From: Robiginitomaculum sp.
GTDB lineage: Bacteria > Pseudomonadota > Alphaproteobacteria > Caulobacterales > Maricaulaceae
NCBI GenBank assembly: GCA_016765135.1
Contig: JAESQN010000031.1
Span: forward strand, 124,001-188,000
Direction: 5' to 3'
Length of the DNA: 64,000 bases
Positions 26,494 to 34,876 of the stretch are shown here, piece after piece. Each line of letters begins with the position of its first letter. Position 1 is the first letter of the stretch. The notes beneath the pieces are model-generated. The model made no database searches and was not told where the DNA came from. It worked only from the letters and a program-made list of their open reading frames with translations. The translations under genes and the position numbers were made by a program.

Positions 26494-27684
26494 TCATAGA
26501 TTTGGCTTAATTTCAGGCATTTCTTTCGCTGCAATTAAATATTTACACATCTCGGAACTCCCCCCAACTATGGTGAGAGGTCGTGCATCACGGTAAATTT
26601 GCTCTGCCCGTCCAAACTGCTTTGTTACGCCGTCACCGCCCAGTATCTGAACCGTTCGGTCTGCACAATAAATGGCCGTTTCAGTAGACACCAGCTTTGC
26701 CTGACTTGCCTCTCGCATCAGAGACTTCCCGTCCAGGCCGCTATCGTACATTTTTGCCGCTCGGTAAGTCAGCAATTCTGCGGCATTTATGCGGCAACTC
26801 ATTTGCGCAATCATATCCCATATCAATTGCTTTTGGCCTAGTTTTTGGCCAAATGAATTTCGTTTTTGCGCGTGGCTTTTAGCAATATCAAAGGCTGAAC
26901 GCGCGACGCCCAAACCTGCGCCTCCTAAAATTACACGTTCAAAATTAAAGGCACCCAACATAATATTGAACCCTTTATTGACTTTCCCAAGTAAATTTTC
27001 TTCTGGGACACGCACATTATCAAGTGTAACTTCCCCGACGACACAACCGCGCCGCCCCATGAAACGATAATTGCGCGGAAAAGAAAGCCCAAACGTATCC
27101 GCAGGCACAACAATGGCCGTCATCCCCTTTTGTGGTGAAACCTCGCTATCAGTAATGCCCCAGATGATGTATATATCTGCCTTTGATGAATTTGAAATAT
27201 ACCGTTTTAGTCCGTTAATAACCCATTCGCGGGCTTTTTCATCAAAGTGGATACGGGTTTCCATGCCAGCACTGTCGGATCCAACACCCGGTTCTGTCAT
27301 ACAAATTGATCCAACTGCATTTCCCTCAAGCAGCGGGGTAAGGTACCGTTCTTTGATCTTTGGCGCGGCATGAGCATGCAGCGGGTAGGCACAGCTCAGC
27401 GCAGTGGCAATGGTCGATTCGAAGGCATAATTAAGATAGGCGGCTTCTTCGGATAGAATTGTTGCATGGGTTAAGCCGGGATGTTTTAAAGACCCCTTAT
27501 AGACGTCCTTGAACATCAACTTCATATAACCAGCATTGCCAAGAACGCGAATAACGGATTTAACAGCGGCCCAATCTTCGTTCCGCTCAATGGCCTCACA
27601 CCGGGGCGCAAGCTCACGGTTAAGAAAATCACGAATTTCCAAACGAAATGCCCGGTCTTCTTCTTCTAACAAAAAATCGCGCAT
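26494..27684 (-). CDS. Acyl-CoA dehydrogenase with IVD-type catalytic glutamate
   Basis: This 396-residue FAD enzyme introduces an alpha-beta double bond into an acyl-CoA or, as in CaiA, may work in the reductive direction. The flavin motif ICMTEPGVGSDSAG lies near residue 127. The common catalytic Glu position near the C-terminus (YEGT in medium-chain enzymes) reads VGGS here. A Glu at position 249 in the FNFERVILGG helix occupies the place used by isovaleryl-CoA and long-chain dehydrogenases. It is 7 bp from the upstream nitrilase gene and 42 bp from the ligase, so one operon. It is not the larger DmdC type (about 600 residues). Confidence 0.88.
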   Translation of the reverse strand: MRDFLLEEEDRAFRLEIRDFLNRELAPRCEAIERNEDWAAVKSVIRVLGNAGYMKLMFKDVYKGSLKHPGLTHATILSEEAAYLNYAFESTIATALSCAYPLHAHAAPKIKERYLTPLLEGNAVGSICMTEPGVGSDSAGMETRIHFDEKAREWVINGLKRYISNSSKADIYIIWGITDSEVSPQKGMTAIVVPADTFGLSFPRNYRFMGRRGCVVGEVTLDNVRVPEENLLGKVNKGFNIMLGAFNFERVILGGAGLGVARSAFDIAKSHAQKRNSFGQKLGQKQLIWDMIAQMSCRINAAELLTYRAAKMYDSGLDGKSLMREASQAKLVSTETAIYCADRTVQILGGDGVTKQFGRAEQIYRDARPLTIVGGSSEMCKYLIAAKEMPEIKPNL

Positions 27685-27691
27685 ATCTATC

Positions 27692-28555
27692 TTATTTATT
27701 ACCCGGAAATCGTCCGCGGCCGTCTTGCACTTCTACCAATCGGCGTATTTCAGACTGCACCAAATTAGTATCGCTATCGCGTACAGTTGGTAGCTGATGG
27801 CGCGCCTTTCGAACTTGATTATAGTCTAGCTCAGCCACGATCAATTCTTCCTCTTTTCCGGCAACGGCAAGGGGTTTGCCAAAGGGGTCAAATATGCAAG
27901 ATCCGCCCCAAAAAGTTAGATCCCTTTCGACGCCAACTCTATTGACCATGATAGACGGTACGCCGTACATCATAGAATAGAACCGCATCGTCAACTCCCA
28001 GCCGCCAGGATTGTCGAAACCAGGGCCTACGGCTTCAATGCCCGAACTCACGGGCGTGATCAAAAGCGTCGTGTCCGCTAAAAATGCCAGATGCGTCAAC
28101 GCCGGGTTCCAGGCATCTGAACAAATCAGCAAGCCAGCATCCCAATCTTCATCTAATGAGCAGGTTCTAACATGTCTGCCTTTTGCAAAATATTTACCTT
28201 CTTCAAGCTTTCCGTAATTCGGCACATTTATCTTGCGGTGGCGGTGGATAACTTTTCCATTTTGCATAATCACGGCAGTATTGTAAAATAGCGCCGCCGG
28301 GCCTTCTTCAATAAACCCCAAGACAATGGCCATATCTCCCGCTGCGCTACTCAGCTGACGTAACCTTCGGTCAGAAGATTTCATGGCTACATCCAAAAGA
28401 TGTTCCGTTCCGTGGTAACCAACCAGAGATAATTCTGGCATGACCAACAGGTCAAGTTTCTTGCTCAAACCACGAGTAATCCAGTCAAGGTGAATTTCCA
28501 TATTAGCCTCGACATCACCAATCTCGCTTGCAAATTGAGCCGCACCAACTTTCAT
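27692..28555 (-). CDS. Nitrilase-superfamily carbon-nitrogen hydrolase
   Basis: This 287-residue enzyme has the nitrilase triad: Glu41 in VMPELSLVGYH, Lys108 in HRHRKINVPNYG and Cys145 in GLLICSDAW. Such enzymes hydrolyse amides or N-carbamoyl groups, less often nitriles. In this operon it may deamidate an amide of the transported betaine or an intermediate, but no specific substrate can be named. It lies 22 bp from the small membrane protein gene upstream and 7 bp from the dehydrogenase gene downstream. Confidence 0.88.
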   Translation of the reverse strand: MKVGAAQFASEIGDVEANMEIHLDWITRGLSKKLDLLVMPELSLVGYHGTEHLLDVAMKSSDRRLRQLSSAAGDMAIVLGFIEEGPAALFYNTAVIMQNGKVIHRHRKINVPNYGKLEEGKYFAKGRHVRTCSLDEDWDAGLLICSDAWNPALTHLAFLADTTLLITPVSSGIEAVGPGFDNPGGWELTMRFYSMMYGVPSIMVNRVGVERDLTFWGGSCIFDPFGKPLAVAGKEEELIVAELDYNQVRKARHQLPTVRDSDTNLVQSEIRRLVEVQDGRGRFPGNK

Positions 28556-28577
28556 AACGCTTACCTTTTCTCTCGGC

Positions 28578-28793
28578 CTAACTCTTTTCTCGGAAGTATA
28601 ACCATATTAACCAGCCTAAAAACACCAATACGGAAATATTCAACAATGATACGAAAACTCCAGGGCTTAAGGCGTCTGGATTTAAGGTTTCTGGCTGGGC
28701 GACCGCGTCTTGTGCTTGTGCCAGAGCCGCCGTAAACGGCAACATGCTCAAAAACATACCCAGTGTAAACACTATTTTTTTCAACATCTGCAC
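28578..28793 (-). CDS. Small single-pass membrane protein next to the BCCT carrier
   Basis: This 71-residue protein has a signal peptide (MQMLKKIVFTLGMFLSML, cut near ALAQA), a short Pro/Asp-rich periplasmic stretch, and a C-terminal membrane helix (residues about 45-66) ending YFREKS, so the tail should face the cytoplasm. It begins 5 bp after the BCCT stop and must be co-translated with it. I do not recognise a family. The position suggests an accessory or stabilising subunit of the transporter, which would be unusual because BCCT carriers work alone as trimers. Confidence 0.7.
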   Translation of the reverse strand: MQMLKKIVFTLGMFLSMLPFTAALAQAQDAVAQPETLNPDALSPGVFVSLLNISVLVFLGWLIWLYFREKS

Positions 28794-28798
28794 GATGA

Positions 28799-30358
28799 TT
28801 ACCCTTCTTTACTGGTAGTCGGCACTATTGCATTCTCGCTTGCTGGCTCACGCAGTTCCTTGCGAATTTCTCGCAAAAACCCGACAATCTGCAACAATAG
28901 AAAGACTGAAAACGGGAGAGCACCGACAATAGCCATGGCCATAGCCACAGGCACAGACCCGCTTAGAACCGTAGCGGTTGTTATGGCGGCAATCAGTACC
29001 CCCCATATTAATTTATGGCTCAGTGCCGGATTCAAATTGCCGTCCATCGTTAGCATGGAAAGTACGAAAGTTCCAGAATCTGCGGAGGTCACCAGAAAAA
29101 TGAAAATCAGCACACAAGCCAGTACGCCCAATAGATGACCCACGGGAAAATTGTCTAAAAACTGGAAGAGCGCAGACGTAACATCGGCTGATACAGCTTC
29201 GGAAATACCGCCGCCGCCAAACATTTCCATATAAATAGCTGAACCGCCAAAAGCCGAAAACCACAGAATTGAAAATAGCGTCGGGACGAGTACTACGCCT
29301 AAGCAAAATTCCCGGATAGTGCGGCCACGAGAAATACGGGCAATGAAAACGCCAACAAACGGCCCCCAGGCAAGCCACCAGATTAGATAGGTTAATGTCC
29401 AGCCGCTCATCCAACCGGACAGTCCTTCGAAAGGGAATAATTTAAACGACATCTCGGGCAAACGGGTGACATACTCGCCAATAGAATTTACGAAGGTTTC
29501 CATAATAAAGACCGTTGGGCCAAAGATTATTACAATGGCCAATAAAGTTATTGCCAGCAACATGTTGAGTTGGGATAAAATTTTAATCCCCTTACCCAGC
29601 CCCGTTGAAGCGGATACCATATAACTAACAAATAAGGCCGCCATAATCATAAGGGAAAGTGCCGTAGATGGCCGCAAATCAAACACCGTATTAAGCCCGC
29701 CGCTGATTTGAAAAATTCCCATTGTTAAAGATCCTGCCAATCCAAAAACAACGGCAAGAACACCCAATACATCTGCCGCAGTACAAAAAGACTTCCCAGC
29801 TTTGCTCGAAAAAAGAACAGTGATCGGTGCTGAAATTGTCGCGGCCATACCGCGCCTAAATGAGAAATAGGCGATAACAAGAGCGCACATGCCGTAAATA
29901 GCCCAAGCGTGAAACCCCCAGTGCAAATTGGTAATGACAAAGGCCTCTCGTGCAGCCTGAGCCGTTCCGCCTGCCATGCCTGGCGGATTTTGAAAATGGC
30001 TTATTGGCTCAGCCACGCCCCAAAAAAGAAGGCCCGCCCCCATACCGCTTGCGAACAACATGGAAAGCCAAGATAGTGTTGAAAATTCTGGACGTTCATC
30101 ATCCTTGCCGAGCCGTATATGAGCATATGGCCCGAACGCCATATAGCAGATCAATATCAACAACCCTGTTGTGATGAGCAACCAATACCAGCTTAAGTTT
30201 TTTAGCATATAACTAGTAAAACCGCCGAATGCTCCCGTCATACTATCCGAATCAATCAAACCCCACGCGCCAACGCATGCGGTAAGGAACAATGAAATGA
30301 TAAACACTCCAGTGAATTTTTGCGGTTTTTTATCTGTTGTCGTTTCTTGCTTCATCAA
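28799..30358 (-). CDS. BCCT-family betaine/carnitine/choline transporter
   Basis: This 519-residue carrier has about 12 membrane helices. It shows the family blocks FASGMGAGLLFWGVAEP, LHWGFHAWAIYG and IWWLAWGPFVGVFIARISRG, whose Trp cage (WWxxW) binds the quaternary ammonium group in BetP and CaiT. It imports a trimethylammonium or sulfonium compound. It lacks the long charged C-terminal osmosensing tail of BetP, which suits nutrient uptake. On the minus strand a TATAAT lies at 30411-30406, about 48 bases before the ATG, a candidate -10 box, but no good -35 was seen. It heads the five-gene operon ending in the CoA ligase. Confidence 0.92.
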   Translation of the reverse strand: MMKQETTTDKKPQKFTGVFIISLFLTACVGAWGLIDSDSMTGAFGGFTSYMLKNLSWYWLLITTGLLILICYMAFGPYAHIRLGKDDERPEFSTLSWLSMLFASGMGAGLLFWGVAEPISHFQNPPGMAGGTAQAAREAFVITNLHWGFHAWAIYGMCALVIAYFSFRRGMAATISAPITVLFSSKAGKSFCTAADVLGVLAVVFGLAGSLTMGIFQISGGLNTVFDLRPSTALSLMIMAALFVSYMVSASTGLGKGIKILSQLNMLLAITLLAIVIIFGPTVFIMETFVNSIGEYVTRLPEMSFKLFPFEGLSGWMSGWTLTYLIWWLAWGPFVGVFIARISRGRTIREFCLGVVLVPTLFSILWFSAFGGSAIYMEMFGGGGISEAVSADVTSALFQFLDNFPVGHLLGVLACVLIFIFLVTSADSGTFVLSMLTMDGNLNPALSHKLIWGVLIAAITTATVLSGSVPVAMAMAIVGALPFSVFLLLQIVGFLREIRKELREPASENAIVPTTSKEG

Positions 30359-30469
30359 TTGTAAATCCTAGTCAGTCTTCCGCCGAGCGTCAATTTCATA
30401 ATCACATTATAACGAATACTACTAAGCCTCATTATTCAAGCGGTTAGTGGATTGAGTTATGATTTCACT

Positions 30470-32413
30470 TTATTTTTCCCGCCGTCCGCGACGGCGCCTT
30501 GTGCTTGCACTTCCAGACGGGGTTGTCGCCGTTGGAAATTTCATAGCGTCTACGAATAATTGTTGGAACTCTGGCTCCATAGCCGTTTCAATCTTTTCTA
30601 TATGTTTTACCGCTTCTATGATTTTGGCTTTTTCATCAATGTTAAGGAGCGCCGTCGCCGCGCCCATGCCCGCCGCATTGCCGATAGAGCGTATAATCTC
30701 TGCACACGCATTCGGAATTATGCCAATGTCGGCAACATATTTACTATCCAAATGCGTACCAAACGCCCCGGCAAGAAGCACCTCGTCAAACTGTTGGCAA
30801 TCAAGTGCTTTGGCCAGAAGGCTTACGCCGGCGCTGAGGGCCGCCTTGGCAAGTTGGACGGCGCGTACATCTGTTTGTTTGATATAAATCGGGTTTTTAT
30901 CCCGGCGCACAAGAGCGTATTTCCAGCCCTTGCCTTCTTGCACAAAGCGGTGCGGCGCGGCGCTTTGGATAAACAAACCACCTTGATCCACAAGACCCGC
31001 ATTGGCAAGTTCTGCCATCACTTCAAAAATTCCCGAACCGCAAATGCCGATAATATTAAATGTATCAATATTTTCCGTGTTATCCGAGAGCCACTTATCA
31101 TGACCGATGATTTTAAATTTTGGGTCTTTGGTGACCGGGTCAATGCGCACGCGCTCTATGGCACCATTGCTTGCACGCACGCCTGCGCTTATTTCCGCGC
31201 CTTCAAATGCGGGGCCGGTCGGCGAAGAACACGCGGCAACCCGCCCATTATGGCTAAGGACAATTTCCGCATTGGTGCCAATATCAACCAACAAAACCGA
31301 GCGGTCTTTCATATGCTCTAATTGCGTAAGATACGCGCCCGCCGTATCGGCACCGACATGGCCACCGATCAGCGGCAAAAACGATATACGCGCAACATCT
31401 GAAAGCCCAAGATCCAACTTATGGGCAGATATATCGAGCCAGTCTTTGACAATGAGCGTGAACGGGGCCTGGCCAAGTTCAGTTGGATCTGCACCAATGA
31501 ATAAATGGTGCATGATCGGATTGCCAACAAGGATAATTTCCAAAATTTGGTTGGGGCCGAGGTTTAAAAATTCGCGGGCATCCGAGAGCATAGATTTAAT
31601 TTGCTTGTGAATTTCTGCGGTGAGTTTTTTTTCTCCGCCCTTATTCATCATCACATAAGAAACACGGCTCATGAGATCTTCGCCGTAACGAATTTGCGGG
31701 TTCATGGCGGCAGATTCATAAACCAGTCCGCCATTGGTGAGGTCATAAACATAAATAGCCACAGACGTTGAGCCAATATCAATGGCCGCGCCGTAAAGAT
31801 TAAACGGAGACGGCGGCCATATATCTATGATTTCGCAGGCGTCCCTGACTACAACAATGGCAGTGCGGTCATGGGATTTCAGGATGTTTTGGATTTTTAC
31901 CAAAACCTTATGGTTCGGCTTTGCCTTAATACCAAAATCTTTGTCCAGCACTTCTTGTAAACTATCGCTATCACACGGATTTTCATCAAAAGTCGGTACA
32001 CCTAACTTGACCATATAAAGGGCGACGGAAGGCTTAAGCGCCGTGTTGATCTCCGTGCTTTTCTTTTTGATACTGGTCTCGTGTTCTCGCGCATCGCTAG
32101 GAATTTCTACAACAAGATCGCCCTGTATTTTAGCCCGGCACGCAAGTCGGCGGTGGGTTTCCATATCCCCATCGTGGTAGGCTTTTTTCTCGGTTGGTGA
32201 TAGTTTTGATAAATTCTCATCCAGAACTTCAATATTAAATTTGGCGTGCTTGCCGGGCTCTATTTCTATTTGGCACCGTTTACACAACCCTTTACCGCCG
32301 CAAATAGACTGCATGTCTACACCGCCGCGTAGCGCGGCTTCATAGACGCTCTCCCCGGTTTGGGCCTTCGTGCGCACGCCCGAGGGCGTAAATATGACAA
32401 TATGTTCGCTCAA
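30470..32413 (-). CDS. RACo-like reductive activator of corrinoid proteins (ASKHA, DUF4445)
   Basis: This ATP-dependent activator reduces Co(II) corrinoid that has fallen out of the methyl-transfer cycle back to Co(I). The N-terminal [2Fe-2S] domain has Cys38, Cys44, Cys47 and Cys92 (ICGGKGLCKRC, then LACRA). A linker follows, then an actin/Hsp70-like domain beginning GAAIDIGSTSVAIYVYD near residue 212. At 647 residues it matches RACo proteins of acetogens and methylotrophs. It ends with a basic tail (STRRRRGRREK). It is the last gene of the fhs-corrinoid operon, 18 bp after the pterin methyltransferase. In an aerobe such repair should be needed often. Confidence 0.93.
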   Translation of the reverse strand: MSEHIVIFTPSGVRTKAQTGESVYEAALRGGVDMQSICGGKGLCKRCQIEIEPGKHAKFNIEVLDENLSKLSPTEKKAYHDGDMETHRRLACRAKIQGDLVVEIPSDAREHETSIKKKSTEINTALKPSVALYMVKLGVPTFDENPCDSDSLQEVLDKDFGIKAKPNHKVLVKIQNILKSHDRTAIVVVRDACEIIDIWPPSPFNLYGAAIDIGSTSVAIYVYDLTNGGLVYESAAMNPQIRYGEDLMSRVSYVMMNKGGEKKLTAEIHKQIKSMLSDAREFLNLGPNQILEIILVGNPIMHHLFIGADPTELGQAPFTLIVKDWLDISAHKLDLGLSDVARISFLPLIGGHVGADTAGAYLTQLEHMKDRSVLLVDIGTNAEIVLSHNGRVAACSSPTGPAFEGAEISAGVRASNGAIERVRIDPVTKDPKFKIIGHDKWLSDNTENIDTFNIIGICGSGIFEVMAELANAGLVDQGGLFIQSAAPHRFVQEGKGWKYALVRRDKNPIYIKQTDVRAVQLAKAALSAGVSLLAKALDCQQFDEVLLAGAFGTHLDSKYVADIGIIPNACAEIIRSIGNAAGMGAATALLNIDEKAKIIEAVKHIEKIETAMEPEFQQLFVDAMKFPTATTPSGSASTRRRRGRREK

Positions 32414-32431
32414 AATATTACCAAATAGGTA

Positions 32432-33358
32432 TTAGCCTTTGCCTCTTCTGCCACGGCGACCTCCTCTTCCGCGCCCTCCTCTTGCGCCCCGACCACCACT
32501 TTCGCCCTCTGGAACAGGCGCACGGTTAGCCCGGATCCAATTACTACAACTCGGGTCATTCCCCGCCAGAACATCGCCAGCCCGAACGGCCTGAACCAAG
32601 CCCTCATGAAGTGGGTTTACAATTGCAGATGTCATGCCCGCACCCGCTAGCATTGGCAGGAAAGCATTATTGATAGCGTGGCGGTTAGGAAGACCAAAAG
32701 ACACATTAGAAGCGCCGCATGTGGTGTTGACTTTAAGCTCATTGCGAAGACGAGCGAGCAGTTTAAATACGTCCTGACCCGCAGAATTAATTGCGCCGAT
32801 TGGCATAACCAGCGGATCAACCAAAATGGCGTCGGGTTTAATGCCGTAATCGCTGGCACGGTTGACAATACGCTTGGCCACTTCAAAGCGCACATCAGGG
32901 TCTTCGGAAATACCCGTATCATCATTGGAAATAGCGACAACGCAGGCATCATATTTTTTCACGAGTGGCAATACCCGCTCCATAACCTCTTCTTCGGCAG
33001 TCGTTGAATTAACCAATGCACGGCCCTTGTAAACCGAAAGACCCGATTCCAAAGCTTCGATGATAGAGCTATCAATACAAAGCGGCACATCTGTGATGCT
33101 TTGAATGAGCGGGATAACCTCGGCCATGATAGCCGGTTCATCCGCAAGAGGTACACCAACATTGACATCCAGCATTTGTGCGCCGGCTTCGACCTGTTTA
33201 AGGGCTTCGCTTTTGACGCGCCAATAATTGCCCGCTCTTAATTCCTTTGAAAACAATTTACGCCCGGTCGGGTTTATGCGCTCGCCGATCATTACAAATG
33301 GTTGGTCAAACCCAATGACGAGTTCCTTTGTTGCTGAAGTTATTACAGTTCGTGTCAT
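32432..33358 (-). CDS. Methyltetrahydrofolate:corrinoid methyltransferase (pterin-binding domain)
   Basis: This 308-residue TIM-barrel protein of the pterin-binding family (AcsE/MtgA-like, also as in MetH) transfers the methyl group between the corrinoid protein and THF. Seen are MIGERINPTGRKLF near residue 23, GAQMLDVNVGVP, and IDSSIIEALESGL. The last 28 residues are a Gly/Arg-rich tail (GGRGARGGRGRGGRRGRRG) not part of the barrel. The start overlaps the metF stop by 4 bases (ATGA). In this pathway it should run from methyl-Co(III) to methyl-THF. Confidence 0.92.
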   Translation of the reverse strand: MTRTVITSATKELVIGFDQPFVMIGERINPTGRKLFSKELRAGNYWRVKSEALKQVEAGAQMLDVNVGVPLADEPAIMAEVIPLIQSITDVPLCIDSSIIEALESGLSVYKGRALVNSTTAEEEVMERVLPLVKKYDACVVAISNDDTGISEDPDVRFEVAKRIVNRASDYGIKPDAILVDPLVMPIGAINSAGQDVFKLLARLRNELKVNTTCGASNVSFGLPNRHAINNAFLPMLAGAGMTSAIVNPLHEGLVQAVRAGDVLAGNDPSCSNWIRANRAPVPEGESGGRGARGGRGRGGRRGRRGKG

Positions 33359-34422
33359 GTCTTTTTTCCTGATTTTGAGCTTAATTTTTTTGGATTTGGC
33401 TTCTTGCGCGTCAAGTTAAAACGCTCGGAGCGCCACGGTTTACGCCCGCCGAGAACACCCGATTTTTGCACAATAGAGCGCACATGTTTTTCTTGTCTAT
33501 AAGCCATTAAATGGACGCCCTTGACGCCTTCGACTTCTTTAAGTTGCTGCATCATTTCTATACAAATTTTGCGGCCTTCTAATTTGGGCTTCTCTGCACT
33601 TTCCAGTCTTTTAATAATTTCATCTGGTATATGCACACCCGGTATATGCGTGCGCAACCATCTTGCCGTTGCCGCCGATGGCAGCGTACCTGTCCCGATC
33701 AACATAAAGGCCTGCTCTGTAAGCCCCATATCAACGGCGCGTTTCATGAAGCTTTTAAGCATGGAGATATCAAAACAATATTGGGTTTGGATAAATTCTG
33801 CGCCCGCGTTAATTTTTTTAGTAAGCTGATCTACCCGGTTGTTAATGGGCGGCGCGAACGGATTTATAGTGGAGCCGATAAACAGGCTCGGCGGAATATC
33901 AATTTTACGTCCGCTCAGAAATTTGCTCTCATCACGCATGGTGCGGATGGCCGCTATCAATGACACGCTATCAAGATCAAAAACCGGCTTGGCTTCGGGG
34001 TGGTCGCCAACACTGACATCATCACCACTGAGGCACAAAACATTGCCCACCCCCATGGCCGCAATTCCGAGCACATCGCCTTGAATCGCAATCCGGTTTC
34101 GGTCTCTACACGATATTTGCGCAATGGGAGAAATTCCGTTTCGGGTCATAATCGCGCACATGCCTACGGAGGACAGATGACAATTAGCGCCGGATCCGTC
34201 CGTGGCATTAACAGCGTCTACGGCGCCGTCGAACATTTCAGCCCGGCGCATAATCTCTTTAGGGTCGGCACTATCTGGCGGCGCTATTTCCGAGGTAACG
34301 GCAAAATGTCCCGCCCGCAATACACGCTCAAACCTGCCGTGTGAAACATGGCCCGGCAAGCGCGGCAAAGGGTCGCCAGGATTAGTGCCGACAAGTTCAA
34401 CATCTAAGGGCTCTGCTGTCAT
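33355..34422 (-). CDS. metF: 5,10-Methylene-THF reductase, MetF type
   Basis: MetF interconverts methyl-THF and methylene-THF with a flavin. The barrel is recognisable from FAVTSEIAPPDSADPKEI near residue 40, VLCLSGDDVS, and the QTQYCFDI strand. I chose ATG 34422, one base after the stop of the upstream metV-like gene with an AAGG before it. An ATG at 34452 inside that gene is also possible. The product is 355 residues and ends in a Lys-rich tail. With the separate MTHFR C-terminal protein next door it resembles the MetF-MetV pair of acetogens, here presumably used to oxidise methyl-THF. Confidence 0.9.
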   Translation of the reverse strand: MTAEPLDVELVGTNPGDPLPRLPGHVSHGRFERVLRAGHFAVTSEIAPPDSADPKEIMRRAEMFDGAVDAVNATDGSGANCHLSSVGMCAIMTRNGISPIAQISCRDRNRIAIQGDVLGIAAMGVGNVLCLSGDDVSVGDHPEAKPVFDLDSVSLIAAIRTMRDESKFLSGRKIDIPPSLFIGSTINPFAPPINNRVDQLTKKINAGAEFIQTQYCFDISMLKSFMKRAVDMGLTEQAFMLIGTGTLPSAATARWLRTHIPGVHIPDEIIKRLESAEKPKLEGRKICIEMMQQLKEVEGVKGVHLMAYRQEKHVRSIVQKSGVLGGRKPWRSERFNLTRKKPNPKKLSSKSGKKT

Positions 34423-34423
34423 A

Positions 34424-34876
34424 TCACGAACCTTGCTTACCTTTGTTCGCAAGCTTTATCCAAGTAGACGTACCCTTTTGGTTATAATCCAAAGTAAGTT
34501 GTACATCCTTAATCCCGTCGCCGTTTTTCATACGCGACGCCCCGTCCCAAGCCGCAACCCAAACACAACGCATGTCAGGCTTAACCTCGCAATTTCCGTT
34601 TTCCCGCACACCGCCGCACGGGCCATTGCGCATGGTTTTGGGGCAATTCATCGGGCAGCTCATGCCCGTGCTCGACAAGATACAATCCCCGCACATCTGG
34701 CAATCAAACAAGAAACCTTTGAGACCAGCTTCCAATGCCGTAATTGGACGATCAAGGGATTTGCCGAAAATTTTATGGGTAGCCCGCAGAACTAACAATA
34801 TGGCCGGGTTGAAAGTATTATAAAGGCTTTCCATAAACCTTGATCGCCGCACCGCCCATAACCGCACTCTATACAT
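34424..34876 (-). CDS. MTHFR C-terminal (MetV-like) cysteine-rich protein
   Basis: This 150-residue protein has eight cysteines in the pattern of the methylene-THF reductase C-terminal domain family: FDCQMCGDC, GMSCPMNCPK, GPCGG, then GNCEV and MRCVW. In acetogens the homologue MetV binds metal or Fe-S and partners MetF for electron transfer. The start at 34876 gives the family beginning MYRVRLW and overlaps the DUF1638 stop by 8 bases. ATG 34834 is an alternative. It is directly before metF. Homologues in alphaproteobacteria are sometimes labelled virulence factor without functional evidence. Confidence 0.85.
   Translation of the reverse strand: MYRVRLWAVRRSRFMESLYNTFNPAILLVLRATHKIFGKSLDRPITALEAGLKGFLFDCQMCGDCILSSTGMSCPMNCPKTMRNGPCGGVRENGNCEVKPDMRCVWVAAWDGASRMKNGDGIKDVQLTLDYNQKGTSTWIKLANKGKQGS

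Noticed and set aside
24862-30358. DMSP demethylation genes dmdB and dmdC.
   Set aside because: The dehydrogenase has 396 residues rather than about 600 for DmdC, and no DmdA or DmdD is present; a betaine route fits better, though a sulfonium substrate for the carrier is not excluded.
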